Shown here: positions 35,154-44,024 of the stretch, one piece after another
How the letters are laid out: every line of letters starts with the position of its first letter
Numbering within the stretch: position 1 is the first letter of the stretch
NCBI RefSeq assembly: GCF_015689175.1
Contig: NZ_CP065047.1
Span: forward strand, 4,030,001-4,094,000
Direction: 5' to 3'
Length of the DNA: 64,000 bases
Source: Mycobacterium kubicae
GTDB lineage: Bacteria; Actinomycetota; Actinomycetes; Mycobacteriales; Mycobacteriaceae
Notes under the pieces: generated by a model
Database searches by the model: none
Told to the model about the DNA's origin: nothing
What the model saw: the letters and a program-made list of their open reading frames with translations, nothing else
Program-made: the position numbers and the translations under genes

Positions 35154-36203
35154 CTAGCCGGCGCCTCGATAAGCCGCGATGACGGGGGCCAACTCGTCCG
35201 GCGTCGCGCCGTGCAGAATCACCGCGTCGGCGCCGTAGCCGAACTCCTGACGGATGCGCTGCACACATTGCTGCGCCGATCCGGTTGCCGAAGGCTCCAG
35301 CCATGCGTCGGGGATCAACGTCGCGATGTGCTCGATCTGCTCGGCCGTTGCCTTGTGATCTATCCCGCCGCCTATCGACGTCACCACCGGATCCTGGCGA
35401 AACCGTTGCAGCACAGCGGGATCCCAGTCATTGGTCTGCACCATCAAATCGCCGTAGCCCTGCAGATAGGTGGCCAGCCGAGCGACCGTCTTCTTCAGCC
35501 GCAAGTGTTCGGGCAGGTGGTCGCCGACCGTGGCAAAGCACGACCATACCCGCACGCTGTCCGGGTCGCGGCCCGCCTGCTCCGCGGCGGACTTGACGGT
35601 CTTGACGCAGCGCTGCAGCGTCTCAGGAGTGAAGTAGGTATGCAGGACCACATCGTCGAACACCCGCCCGCCCAGCGCCAGCGTGTTCGGTCCGAAAGCC
35701 ACCAGGGCCAGCCGGATATCTTCGTTGAAATCGCGGTCCAAGAACAAAACCGGGTAGGTGCCCATCGGGCCGTCGTGGTTGAGAATCACCTCCCCGTGCC
35801 ACAGCCGGCGCATGACGTGCGCCCAATCCTCCATCTGGGCGGTGGTGACCGCAGGGATGCCGAAGGCCCCGTAGATAGCGGCGATGCCACGACCGATGCC
35901 CAGGGTGAAGCGTCCGCCGGAAAGCCGATGCATGGTGGTCGCCCAGGACGCGGTGATCAGCGGGTGGCGCGTGTTGTGATTGGTTGCCGCGGTGGCGATT
36001 TGCATGCGCCCCGTGACCGCGCAGGCCGCGCCCACCAGCGAGGAGGCCTCCTTGACATTCCAGCGTTCGGAGATGAACGCGGTGCCGAACCCCAGCTCTT
36101 CGCCGCGGCGGGCCTCGTCCAGCAGCGTCGCCGGGCCTTCTCCCCCGGCTCCGGCCAACAAGTAGTAGCCCAACTCGTCAAGCGGTTGCTCGCGGATCGG
36201 CAC
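35154..36203 (-). CDS. LLM-class F420-dependent oxidoreductase
   Basis: This protein of 349 residues starts at GTG 36203, which overlaps the upstream hydrolase stop. The luciferase-like fold is shown by ELGYYLLAGAGG, ELGFGTAFISERWNVKE and SGGRFTLGIGRG. It resembles mycobacterial F420-dependent TIGR03857-type proteins and is only distantly similar to the 32515 paralogue. It is co-transcribed with an alpha/beta-hydrolase. A role as monooxygenase or dehydrogenase on a lipophilic ketone or alcohol is plausible but unproved. Confidence 0.85.
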   Translation of the reverse strand: MPIREQPLDELGYYLLAGAGGEGPATLLDEARRGEELGFGTAFISERWNVKEASSLVGAACAVTGRMQIATAATNHNTRHPLITASWATTMHRLSGGRFTLGIGRGIAAIYGAFGIPAVTTAQMEDWAHVMRRLWHGEVILNHDGPMGTYPVLFLDRDFNEDIRLALVAFGPNTLALGGRVFDDVVLHTYFTPETLQRCVKTVKSAAEQAGRDPDSVRVWSCFATVGDHLPEHLRLKKTVARLATYLQGYGDLMVQTNDWDPAVLQRFRQDPVVTSIGGGIDHKATAEQIEHIATLIPDAWLEPSATGSAQQCVQRIRQEFGYGADAVILHGATPDELAPVIAAYRGAG

Positions 36204-37345
36204 TAGCGCAGCACCGTCTGCTCGACAACGTCGCGCAAGAACCGTTCGGTGATGCGCTGCACTCGGCGCGAGAACACATGCCCGACATGGCTTCCGTCAT
36301 ACCAATGCAGCTGGCCCTGCCATCGTTGCTGCAACGCGATAGCGGGCTCCCGCATGGCCATTCGATCGTGCCAGGCGCCCACGATGAGCCGGCGTTCAGG
36401 CGGCGGGGCCGGGTCCACGGCCAGTGGGTCGATCACTGACGTCAACTTCGCGACGACTGGCGATGCCAGCAGTTCCCGGAACTCACCGCGCGACGGGCCC
36501 CAGCGCGTCAAGTGCCGGGCGATCATCGCGTTGAGGCCGAGTATGGGTGTGTACAACGCGACCGCGTCGACTGCCGGTTCGAAGTGGGAAACCAGCGCGG
36601 CGACCGGACTGCCCATCGAAATGCCCGCTATCACAACGGCGCTGGCCTTCGGAGCAACCCACTGCACCACCGCCCGCACTTCCGAGACCGCGCGCATCAT
36701 CCCCGCGACGTTGCCCAGCGGATCCATGTCCGGGTATGCGGGCCACTGCCCGCGGCGGATACCGTGTCCAGGCTGGACCGGCATCGCGACGTTGAACCCA
36801 AGCCTCCGGTGCAGACGCCCGATGCGAGATAGCACCATGTCTTCGGATCCGCCTTGACCGGCACCATGCACCCAGATCAGCCACGGCCGCGGCCCGTCAC
36901 GGTGACGGCATATGTGCACGACTGCCCTGGCCGGCCCACTGAGCCCTTCGGCCGCCAACGTCGTCGGCAGCCGCGGATGGTGTTCGAAGGTGACCTGCTC
37001 GTAAGCCAGGCCCGCAATGCGACGCCGCCGTAACCGACTGACCCGCAACGGTTCCGGATCGGCATGCGCACGTTCGATACCCAATGTCGACAGTTCGTCC
37101 GCCGCGGGTGCGCAGGTCTCCAACGCCCGCAACACCCCGGGTCCCCCACTCAGCAGGGAGAAGCCGCTCAACACCAGCTCGTCGAGCATGACCTCGCCGA
37201 ATTGACGCACTCCGCGAACGGAGACGGGCGCCCATCCGGTCGATTCGTGCAGACCCGAGACGGTGCGCGGCACCACCATCGCTAGTTCACGGGCGACGTC
37301 GCGTCCGAGGCCGATGGCGCGGGTCGCCGAGAACATGTGCACCAC
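36203..37345 (-). CDS. Alpha/beta-hydrolase (serine esterase type)
   Basis: This 380-residue protein has a helical N-terminal extension, then an alpha/beta-hydrolase core with VHGAGQGGSED (oxyanion region), nucleophile elbow GISMGS, and a likely C-terminal His in DGSHVGHVF. It is a large cytosolic or membrane-associated esterase without a signal peptide. It is first in a two-gene operon with an LLM oxidoreductase, divergent from the thioesterase-FadD pair, with operator B in between. Confidence 0.83.
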   Translation of the reverse strand: MVHMFSATRAIGLGRDVARELAMVVPRTVSGLHESTGWAPVSVRGVRQFGEVMLDELVLSGFSLLSGGPGVLRALETCAPAADELSTLGIERAHADPEPLRVSRLRRRRIAGLAYEQVTFEHHPRLPTTLAAEGLSGPARAVVHICRHRDGPRPWLIWVHGAGQGGSEDMVLSRIGRLHRRLGFNVAMPVQPGHGIRRGQWPAYPDMDPLGNVAGMMRAVSEVRAVVQWVAPKASAVVIAGISMGSPVAALVSHFEPAVDAVALYTPILGLNAMIARHLTRWGPSRGEFRELLASPVVAKLTSVIDPLAVDPAPPPERRLIVGAWHDRMAMREPAIALQQRWQGQLHWYDGSHVGHVFSRRVQRITERFLRDVVEQTVLR

Positions 37346-37399
37346 CTGCTTGTGTCTGAGTTTCCTTGGCCCGCGCAGCGGCCGATTTGCAGAAATCTA

Positions 37400-37418
37400 T
37401 ACTGTAACCAATTAAGTA
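37400..37418 (+). promoter_or_regulatory. Candidate operator B of the TACWGTA regulon
   Basis: The site TACTGTAACCAATTAAGTA lies 55 bases from the hydrolase start and about 80 from the thioesterase start. It fits TACWGTA-n9-GTA and has outer ATACT/AGTAT arms (37399-37403, 37415-37419). The CAAT core is shared with site A. Confidence 0.6.
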
Positions 37419-37498
37419 TCAACGAGCGCCGGAGTGGTCATGTCGCTGCTCGCCGCGATCCCCCAGACCGACGAGCTTTCCACCGTACGAAAGGCGCC

Positions 37499-38128
37499 AT
37501 GACCGACGCGGCACCCGAAGTCCAGCGTGAGCCCCGAGGCGGCTTTCCCGACGTCAGACCCGTCGACGCTCCGCCCGGGCTGGGCCAATTCGCGGAAGCG
37601 CTGCGCCGCCTGCAAGACCTCACCGTCTCTACCAACCCGGACGCCCAGGCGTGGGCCGCCGCCACCGAGCACGTTGAAAACGCCTGCGCCATGCTGGAAT
37701 CTCACCAGGTAGCCGAGATCGACGTCCCGGCCGGCAGGGTCCTCGAGTTGCCCGGCTTGGGTCATCCGTTGATGCCGCCGTGGACGATCGCCGACGCCAA
37801 CGCCGATGGTGTCACGATGCGCGGCCACTTCACCCGATCACACGTGGGTGGAAACCATGCCGTGCACGGCGGCATGATCCCGTTGTTCTATGACTGGTTG
37901 TTCGGCATGGTGGTCACCACGGCGGGCATTCGCCCCACCCGCACCGCTTACCTGCATGTCGACTACCGCAAGATCACCCCGATCGACGAGCCGTTGACCG
38001 CGCATGGTCGAATCAGCCAGACCGAGGGGCGGAAGGTGTTCATCGCCGCGACCATGACGAGCAACGACGGTGCGCTGCTCACCGAGGCCAACGGCCTCAT
38101 GGTGCGCTTACTGCCCCACCAACCGTGA
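37499..38128 (+). CDS. PaaI-type hotdog thioesterase
   Basis: The start is ATG 37499 (MTDAAPEVQREP), giving 209 residues; earlier in-frame starts would run through the operator. A helical N-terminal part precedes the hotdog domain with GNHAVHGGMIPLFYDWLFG and YLHVDYRKITPI, matching the HGG-x8-D pattern of acyl-CoA thioesterases of the PaaI group. It is followed 10 bases later by a FadD gene, so it may release or proofread the CoA ester made there. Confidence 0.86.
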   Translation: MTDAAPEVQREPRGGFPDVRPVDAPPGLGQFAEALRRLQDLTVSTNPDAQAWAAATEHVENACAMLESHQVAEIDVPAGRVLELPGLGHPLMPPWTIADANADGVTMRGHFTRSHVGGNHAVHGGMIPLFYDWLFGMVVTTAGIRPTRTAYLHVDYRKITPIDEPLTAHGRISQTEGRKVFIAATMTSNDGALLTEANGLMVRLLPHQP

Positions 38129-38138
38129 CGGAGCGCGA

Positions 38139-39791
38139 ATGCCGGCTACAGCAACACAATTTACGGTTCCAGAGGTAGCGGCGGCGGTCGCAGCCGCCAT
38201 CGGAGAAAGAGACTTCATCATCCAGGGCGACCGCCGGTACACCTACCGGCAGATCCTGGAACGGTCGCACCGGCTGGCCGCATACCTGCATTCCCAAGGG
38301 CTGGGCTGCCATACCGAGCGATCCCGACTGGCCGGACACGAGGTCGGACAGGATCTGCTCGGCCTGTACGCCTACAACGGCAATGAGTTCGTCGAGGCAC
38401 TCTTCGGGGCCTTTCAGGCCCGGGTTGCACCGTTCAACGTCAACTTTCGCTACGTCAGGAATGAACTGCAATACCTGCTGGCGGATTCGGGGGCGACCGC
38501 TTTGCTCTACCACGCGGCGTTCGCCCCGCGAGTCGCCGAGGTCTTACCCGATCTTCCGCAGCTGCGGGTGCTGATCCAGATCGCCGACGACTCCGGCAAC
38601 GAGTTGCTGAACGGCGCAGTTGATTACGAAGTGGCGCTGGCATCCAGCGCGCCGGAACCCCCATCGGTTCAGCCCTCGCCGGACGACTTGTACGTGTTGT
38701 ACACCGGCGGTACCACCGGGATGCCCAAAGGCGTGTTGTGGCGACAGCACGACATCTTCATGACGTCCTTCGGTGGCCGCGATCTCTACAGTGGCCAGCC
38801 CGCCGCCTCGGTCGAGGAGATCGTGGCCCGCACGAGCGCGGGCCCCGGCACGAAACTGATGGTGCTGCCGCCGCTGATCCATGGCGCCGCACAGTGGACG
38901 GTGATGACGGCGATGACCACCGGACAGTCGGTGGTCTTCGCTTCGGTGGTCGATCATCTCGACGCCGAGGAGGTGGTGCGCACCATCGAACGAGAGCGCG
39001 TCGCGGTGGTGACGGTGGTCGGTGACGCGATAGCGCGTCCGCTGATCACCGCCATAGAGAAGGGTACGGCCGACGTGTCGTCGTTGGCCGTCGTCGCCAA
39101 CGGGGGCGCACTGTTGACGCCCTACGTGAAGCAGCGTCTGATCGACGTCTTGCCCAATGCCGTTGTGGTCGACGGGGTGGGGTCCTCGGAGACCGGCGCG
39201 CAGATGCACCACCTGTCGACCTCCACAGCGGTGTCAACCGGAACGTTCAATGCCGGGCCGGACACGTTTGTCGCCGCCGAAGACCTGTCGACGACCTTGC
39301 CCCCAGGGCACGACGGCATCGGCTGGCTGGCTCAACGCGGCTATGTTCCGTTGGGCTACAAGGGCGATGCGGCCAAGACCGCTGCGACTTTCCCCGTCAT
39401 CGACGGTGTGCGGTACGCCGTCCCGGGCGACCGGGCCCGCCACCGCGCCGACGGGTCCATCGAATTGTTGGGTCGTGACTCCGTGACGATCAACTCCGGT
39501 GGTGAAAAGATTTTCGCCGAAGAAGTCGAGACGGCGATCGCCTCGCACCCGGCGGTGGCCGACGTGGTGGTCGCCGGACGCCCCAGCGAGCGTTGGGGCC
39601 AGGAGGTGGTGGCCGTCGTGGCGCTCAGTGACGGTGCGCAGGCCGATGCTGACGCGTTGGTCGCACACGCCGCAAAGTCGTTGGCACGCTATAAACTTCC
39701 GAAGGCGATCGTGTTCCGCTCCGTCATCGAGCGCAGCCCGTCGGGCAAGGCGGACTACCGATGGGCCCGCGAGCAGGCGCAGGCCGGCTGA
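38139..39791 (+). CDS. Acyl-CoA synthetase (FadD type)
   Basis: The start is ATG 38139, behind GGAGCG, giving 550 residues, the usual FadD length. AMP-binding motifs are YTGGTTGMPKGV (P-loop), GSSETG, YAVPGDRARH and NSGGEKIF; a C-terminal Lys in SPSGKADYRWA is the adenylation lysine. The order and several motifs (NVNFRYV, DYRWA) recall FadD19, the steroid side-chain CoA ligase, but the identity of the substrate cannot be fixed. It activates an acid for beta-oxidation by the region's dehydrogenases. Confidence 0.9.
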   Translation: MPATATQFTVPEVAAAVAAAIGERDFIIQGDRRYTYRQILERSHRLAAYLHSQGLGCHTERSRLAGHEVGQDLLGLYAYNGNEFVEALFGAFQARVAPFNVNFRYVRNELQYLLADSGATALLYHAAFAPRVAEVLPDLPQLRVLIQIADDSGNELLNGAVDYEVALASSAPEPPSVQPSPDDLYVLYTGGTTGMPKGVLWRQHDIFMTSFGGRDLYSGQPAASVEEIVARTSAGPGTKLMVLPPLIHGAAQWTVMTAMTTGQSVVFASVVDHLDAEEVVRTIERERVAVVTVVGDAIARPLITAIEKGTADVSSLAVVANGGALLTPYVKQRLIDVLPNAVVVDGVGSSETGAQMHHLSTSTAVSTGTFNAGPDTFVAAEDLSTTLPPGHDGIGWLAQRGYVPLGYKGDAAKTAATFPVIDGVRYAVPGDRARHRADGSIELLGRDSVTINSGGEKIFAEEVETAIASHPAVADVVVAGRPSERWGQEVVAVVALSDGAQADADALVAHAAKSLARYKLPKAIVFRSVIERSPSGKADYRWAREQAQAG

Positions 39792-39815
39792 CGCCGCCCG
39801 GTTGAGCACCTCGGT

Positions 39816-40250
39816 TCATACCCGCGGCGGTCCCAGCAGCTCGCAGCCGTATCGGGCTGCCAGAGCAGGGATTTCGCGCTCCGGAGTTCCCTCGACCTGG
39901 TAGACGAGTTGCTCAAACCCACCAGGAGTGATGACGACGAGCAGCCGACCCTCACCAGGCGCTACGTTTCGCCAGCTGTGCGGGGTATTCCTGGGTACCG
40001 TCACGCGGGTTCCCGTCGGAGCGTCGATGATGTCGTCGCCTATGGCGATCCGGTATCGGCCGACGAGGACGTGAAAATGTTCCTCTTCATTGCGGTGCAG
40101 GTGAGTCGGTACGGCACAACCGGGCTCATGCACTGCTTCGATGACGGCATAAGCTCCGTGCGTATCTCGGCTATCGACGCGGACCGTCTGCACTTCACCT
40201 TCAGTGCCCTTCCACCACTTGGTCTTGGGATCCACGTCAGCTCCCGCCAT
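39816..40250 (-). CDS. Cupin-domain protein
   Basis: This 144-residue protein is a single beta-barrel cupin. Motif 1 is THLHRNEEEHFHVLVGRY (His-x-His, Glu, His metal ligands) and motif 2 is RVTVPRNTPHSWRN. It could be a small dioxygenase, isomerase or sensor. It is divergent from a P450, with operator C between, and convergent with FadD, so it is likely controlled with the pathway. Confidence 0.84.
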   Translation of the reverse strand: MAGADVDPKTKWWKGTEGEVQTVRVDSRDTHGAYAVIEAVHEPGCAVPTHLHRNEEEHFHVLVGRYRIAIGDDIIDAPTGTRVTVPRNTPHSWRNVAPGEGRLLVVITPGGFEQLVYQVEGTPEREIPALAARYGCELLGPPRV

Positions 40251-40343
40251 GTTTTCGTCGTTAACCGTACAAAGTTATCACCGGATACAGCCAGCGTCGA
40301 CCGCCCGCCCAGCCGGGGCGCCCGCCCCGAAGACTGACTTGTA

Positions 40344-40362
40344 TACAGTAATTCTTACCGTA
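40344..40362 (+). promoter_or_regulatory. Candidate operator C of the TACWGTA regulon
   Basis: The site TACAGTAATTCTTACCGTA fits TACWGTA-n9-GTA, and the second half is itself TTACCGTAA, so this is the most symmetric of the five sites. It lies 53 bases before the P450 start and about 95 from the cupin start. Confidence 0.6.
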
Positions 40363-40414
40363 AACTGGTTTGCCAACGGTTCATGCGCAAGGCGATCAAA
40401 GGTGTGGAGACCGG

Positions 40415-41617
40415 GTGACCGGGAAATTTGGCGGTGCCGCCGACGCGGTCGACCTGCGTGACCCGTACCCGTACTTTGCCCGAAAACGGCTGCAGGCCGG
40501 TGTCTTCTGCGGCACCGTGATGGATTACGCCAAGACACCGGCCTCGATGCGCCCCAAGCGTGAATACTCGGCAATGTCGTTCGACGCGGTGAACACCGTC
40601 TTCCGAGACGGCCGAATATTCAGCTCCAAGCCCTATGACACGACCATCGGACTATTCATGGGGCCCACCATTCTGGCGATGGAGGGCACGCAGCATCGCG
40701 CTCATCGCAACCTGGTGTCCGCTGCCTTCAAGTCCAAGGCATTGGCGCGGTGGGAACCAAGTGTCGTGCGACCCATCTGCGCTGCGCTGATCGAGAAATT
40801 CCTCGACACCGGACGGGCTGACTTGGTCCGAGACTTCACGTTCGAGTTCCCGACCCGAGTGATCGCCCGATTGCTTGGGCTGCCCGACGAAGACCTGGCG
40901 ATGTTCCGCACGCGCGCGGTGCAGTTGATCAGCTACACCATCAACCATCAGCTCGCCTTCGAAGCCTCCGCGGCGCTGAAAGAGTACTTTCTCGAACAGA
41001 TCGAACAGCGCCGAACCCGTCCTACCGAGGACATCATCGGAGACTTGGTGGCCGCGGAGATCGACGGTGAAAAACTCAGCGATGAAGCCATTTACTCGTT
41101 CCTGCGACTGCTGTTGCCCGCTGGGCTCGAGACCACCTACCGATCCTCGGGAAACCTGTTGTTCTTGCTACTCACTCACCCAGACCAGTGGGCCGCGGTG
41201 CAAGCAGACCCGGGCCTGATTGCGCAGGCCATCGAGGAAGGCCTACGCTTCGAGACCCCGTTGACGACGGTGCAACGGTTCACCACCCAGGACACCGAGT
41301 TGGCGGGTGTCCCCATTCCGGCGCGTTCGGTGATCGGCGTCTGTATGGGTTCGGCGAACCGCGACGAGCGCCGTTGGGAGCGCGCGGAACGCTTCGACAT
41401 CTTCCGCAAGCACACCCCGCACATCTCGTTCGCCGCCGGGGAGCACACCTGCCTGGGTCTGCACCTGGCTCGACTGGAGACACGCGTTGCGCTGGAATGC
41501 CTACTCGACAGATTGACCGACATAACGTTGGTCACCGACGACGATCCGCACATCCACGGTCAACCATTCCGCTCTCCGACGGCGCTACCGGTGACATTCC
41601 AGGCGAAGAGATCATGA
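40415..41617 (+). CDS. Cytochrome P450, paralogue of the 26747 gene
   Basis: I place the start at GTG 40415 (VTGKFGGAADAVDLRDPYPY), giving 400 residues; a TTG at 40370 is weaker. P450 motifs are PAGLETT (I-helix), EEGLRFE (ExxR) and FAAGEHTCLG (heme). Long stretches are the same as in the 26747-27973 P450 (IIGDLVAAEIDGEKL, FLRLLLPAGLETTYRSSGNL), so these are close paralogues kept in one region. It is transcribed alone behind operator C. Its redox partner is not encoded next to it. Confidence 0.92.
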   Translation: MTGKFGGAADAVDLRDPYPYFARKRLQAGVFCGTVMDYAKTPASMRPKREYSAMSFDAVNTVFRDGRIFSSKPYDTTIGLFMGPTILAMEGTQHRAHRNLVSAAFKSKALARWEPSVVRPICAALIEKFLDTGRADLVRDFTFEFPTRVIARLLGLPDEDLAMFRTRAVQLISYTINHQLAFEASAALKEYFLEQIEQRRTRPTEDIIGDLVAAEIDGEKLSDEAIYSFLRLLLPAGLETTYRSSGNLLFLLLTHPDQWAAVQADPGLIAQAIEEGLRFETPLTTVQRFTTQDTELAGVPIPARSVIGVCMGSANRDERRWERAERFDIFRKHTPHISFAAGEHTCLGLHLARLETRVALECLLDRLTDITLVTDDDPHIHGQPFRSPTALPVTFQAKRS

Positions 41618-41679
41618 TTGCGTGACTGACGCGCCGCCGCTAGTCGAGTGTGCGTTCAGGGTTTCCAGTGTTTGGCTAT

Positions 41680-41705
41680 GGCGGGCAATTCGCGAGTTTC
41701 CCGCC
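41680..41705. terminator. Hairpin between convergent genes
   Basis: GGCGGG (41680) pairs with CCCGCC (41700), with an AA/TT continuation after one mismatch and an eight-base loop. It lies between the convergent P450 and acyl-CoA dehydrogenase genes, with no U-tract. It is probably a bidirectional terminator. The remainder of the 139-base gap shows nothing else recognisable. Confidence 0.5.
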
Positions 41706-41756
41706 CTGGCTGCACGCTGAGAGCCAGCATTACCCGCTCGGACGCCCTGCGCATCA

Positions 41757-42947
41757 TCAGGCCCGCTTGGCAGGCGCCGAGTAGTTGGGTTTGCCGAGGC
41801 CCAAGACGTACTGCGCGATCATGTTGCGGAAAACTTCCAACGTGCCACCGTAGATGCCCACCAGGGGGGCGAATCGGTAGACGTACTCCGCAGCGCCGTT
41901 ATCGGCGGCGCCCTCGGCGCCGAACGGCAACGCGGACGCGGCCCCGAGCAGATCCATCAAGTCCGGGGAGATGTCCCGCATCGTCTGTGCGATGGCAACG
42001 CGGCCGAAGATGCTGGGCGCCGAGAGAGCCGCCTCCATCCGGGCGACGCTACGGCCCAAACGGTATGCCACCGACCGGTCCTCGATCGGGCGGCGGCCCT
42101 GCGAATCCGGATGTGTGACGCGCGCGGCGGCCTGGTCGACCGCCAAGGTCATGGACCCGGCCTGGTGCATCATGATCGAGGTGTCCTGCAACCCGTCGGG
42201 TGCGGCCGCCACCGCGCCGTGCTCGACGTTGAGCGGCTCACGAAGCACGGTCCATCCCGCGTTCACCTCGCCCAACCGATACTTGTCGTCGACGCGCACA
42301 TCGCTGTAGTAGACGATGTTCGTGCGGTCGCCGTCCACGGTTCGGATGCCGTGGATCTGGATACCCGGCGAATCGAGCGGGACCAGAAACATGGTCAGGC
42401 TGTTGTGTTTCGGCGCGTTGGGGTCGGTGTTGGTGATGAGGAATACGTATTGGCAGTTGTGGGCGCCCGTAGTGAACATCTTCGAGCCGTTGATCAGCCA
42501 ACTGTCGCCGTCGCGCACCGCGCGGGTCTTGCAGGTTGCGATATCCGAACCGCCCTCGGGTTCGGTGTAACCCAGGCAAAGTCGTATGTGTCCGCTGAAC
42601 ACTCCCTGCAGCACAACGTCTTTGATCGCGGGCGAGGCGAATCTGGCCACCGAGCGCGCCACCATGGCGGTGGTGCCCCAGGTCACCCATGGCACCTGCG
42701 CCCGGCGCTTCTCCAGCTCCCAGATGCGTCGGCGAACTCGGGTGAATCCGCCTTCGGATTCGGACTTCCACTCCCCTTCCAGATAGCCTGCGGCACCCAA
42801 CTTCAAGTGCAGATCCTCGTTGAAGTTGTCACCGGTCTCGCGGTCGTGGCGTAACACTTCTTCGGTGACATGGGTGGCCAGAAAACTGCGCGCCTCGTCC
42901 TGGAATGCCTTGTCCGCGTCGGACAATTCGACTCGGGAGAAATCCAT
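41757..42947 (-). CDS. Acyl-CoA dehydrogenase (subunit of a pair)
   Basis: This 396-residue protein has a typical acyl-CoA dehydrogenase body: CLGYTEPEGGSDIATC (FAD loop), SWLINGSKMFTTGAHNC and a C-terminal YGGTLEVFRNMIAQYVLGL in place of the usual GTSEI-x-R. It is last in a five-gene operon starting with an enoyl-CoA hydratase, immediately after a second dehydrogenase subunit (10 bases). A heterotetramer with that partner is likely, as for other adjacent mycobacterial pairs. Confidence 0.87.
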   Translation of the reverse strand: MDFSRVELSDADKAFQDEARSFLATHVTEEVLRHDRETGDNFNEDLHLKLGAAGYLEGEWKSESEGGFTRVRRRIWELEKRRAQVPWVTWGTTAMVARSVARFASPAIKDVVLQGVFSGHIRLCLGYTEPEGGSDIATCKTRAVRDGDSWLINGSKMFTTGAHNCQYVFLITNTDPNAPKHNSLTMFLVPLDSPGIQIHGIRTVDGDRTNIVYYSDVRVDDKYRLGEVNAGWTVLREPLNVEHGAVAAAPDGLQDTSIMMHQAGSMTLAVDQAAARVTHPDSQGRRPIEDRSVAYRLGRSVARMEAALSAPSIFGRVAIAQTMRDISPDLMDLLGAASALPFGAEGAADNGAAEYVYRFAPLVGIYGGTLEVFRNMIAQYVLGLGKPNYSAPAKRA

Positions 42948-42957
42948 CGCTTGGCCC

Positions 42958-44022
42958 CTAAATTCGGGCCGCCGCGAGAGCGCTTTCCCGAGCGGTCACT
43001 ATGTCGGCGATCCGCTGTGCTGTGGTGCCGGGATCACCGCCGGCTAGCGGCCAGCCACGGGCGCGGACCAGGTATGCCGTCGCGGCGGCTTCGGCCGAAA
43101 CACCAAGACCACCCTGGATGTGGACGGCCATGGTGGCGGCTCGCGTTGCTTCCTCCGCCATGAACACGAAGGCCGACGGCGCCAGCTCGGGCCGTTCGTC
43201 GGGTTCGTTCTCCAGGAACCACGCAGCGCGGCGCACGAGGTTGCGTCCGCCTTGCACGGTGATGGCCATGTTGGCCAGTGGATGGGAGATGCCCTGCAGC
43301 GTCGAGATGGGCACACCGAGCGTGTAGCGGTTCTTGGCGAACTCTGCGGCGATGGTCATCGTCTCCTCCACGAGACCTACCAACGCGGCTGCGGTGAGCA
43401 GCCGCCATTCGTCAAGCGCGCGAGAGTAAGTCGCCAAGGCCTCCGGACCCTCGCCCAATACCGTCCGCGAGCCGGCGGCGTCCGGGTCCACCCAAGCCAT
43501 GGGCAGTCGGCCGATGTTGTCCACTTTGGCGGGCCGGGTGTCGAAGCTGAGCCCGGCGATCTGATCACCATCGCGGATGATTACGTGGTCGGCGATCGAC
43601 CCGGTGGGCACCAACCGAACGCCGGGCCCGGGGTCGATGCGGGCGTCCAGCCCGGCGATCTGTTCTCCATTGGCCACGGCCGAGATGCGCTCGCGGGATG
43701 CGCCCAGTCGGTGCAACAGGCGCGCGGCACAGACGTGGTCGATCCAGGGAACCGGAGCCAACGACCGGCCGATCTCTTCGGCCACCAAGGTCAAGTCGAC
43801 CAATGTCGCACCATCACCGCCGGCGGATTCGGGCAGCGCCATCGTTGTGGCGCCCATGGCGCACAAGCGCTCCCACAGGTTCTTGTCGAACCCGGAAAGC
43901 TCTGCGGCGCGAACCGTTTCGATGGGGCAGTGGGTCTTGAAGAATTGCTGATAGGCGCCTTGCACCGCGACGTGGTCCTCCGAGAGGCTGTAGTCCAACC
44001 TGCGCAATTCGAAGCGGTCCAT
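42958..44022 (-). CDS. Acyl-CoA dehydrogenase (second subunit of a pair)
   Basis: At 354 residues it is shorter than a full-length dehydrogenase. The N-terminal helical part (CAMGATTMALPESAGGDGATL) and the C-terminal domain (HIQGGLGVSAEAAATAYL) are recognisable, but the middle FAD-loop motif is degenerate. This is usual for the non-catalytic half of heteromeric mycobacterial acyl-CoA dehydrogenases. Two bases separate it from the preceding amidohydrolase gene. Confidence 0.84.
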   Translation of the reverse strand: MDRFELRRLDYSLSEDHVAVQGAYQQFFKTHCPIETVRAAELSGFDKNLWERLCAMGATTMALPESAGGDGATLVDLTLVAEEIGRSLAPVPWIDHVCAARLLHRLGASRERISAVANGEQIAGLDARIDPGPGVRLVPTGSIADHVIIRDGDQIAGLSFDTRPAKVDNIGRLPMAWVDPDAAGSRTVLGEGPEALATYSRALDEWRLLTAAALVGLVEETMTIAAEFAKNRYTLGVPISTLQGISHPLANMAITVQGGRNLVRRAAWFLENEPDERPELAPSAFVFMAEEATRAATMAVHIQGGLGVSAEAAATAYLVRARGWPLAGGDPGTTAQRIADIVTARESALAAARI

Positions 44023-44024
44023 GA

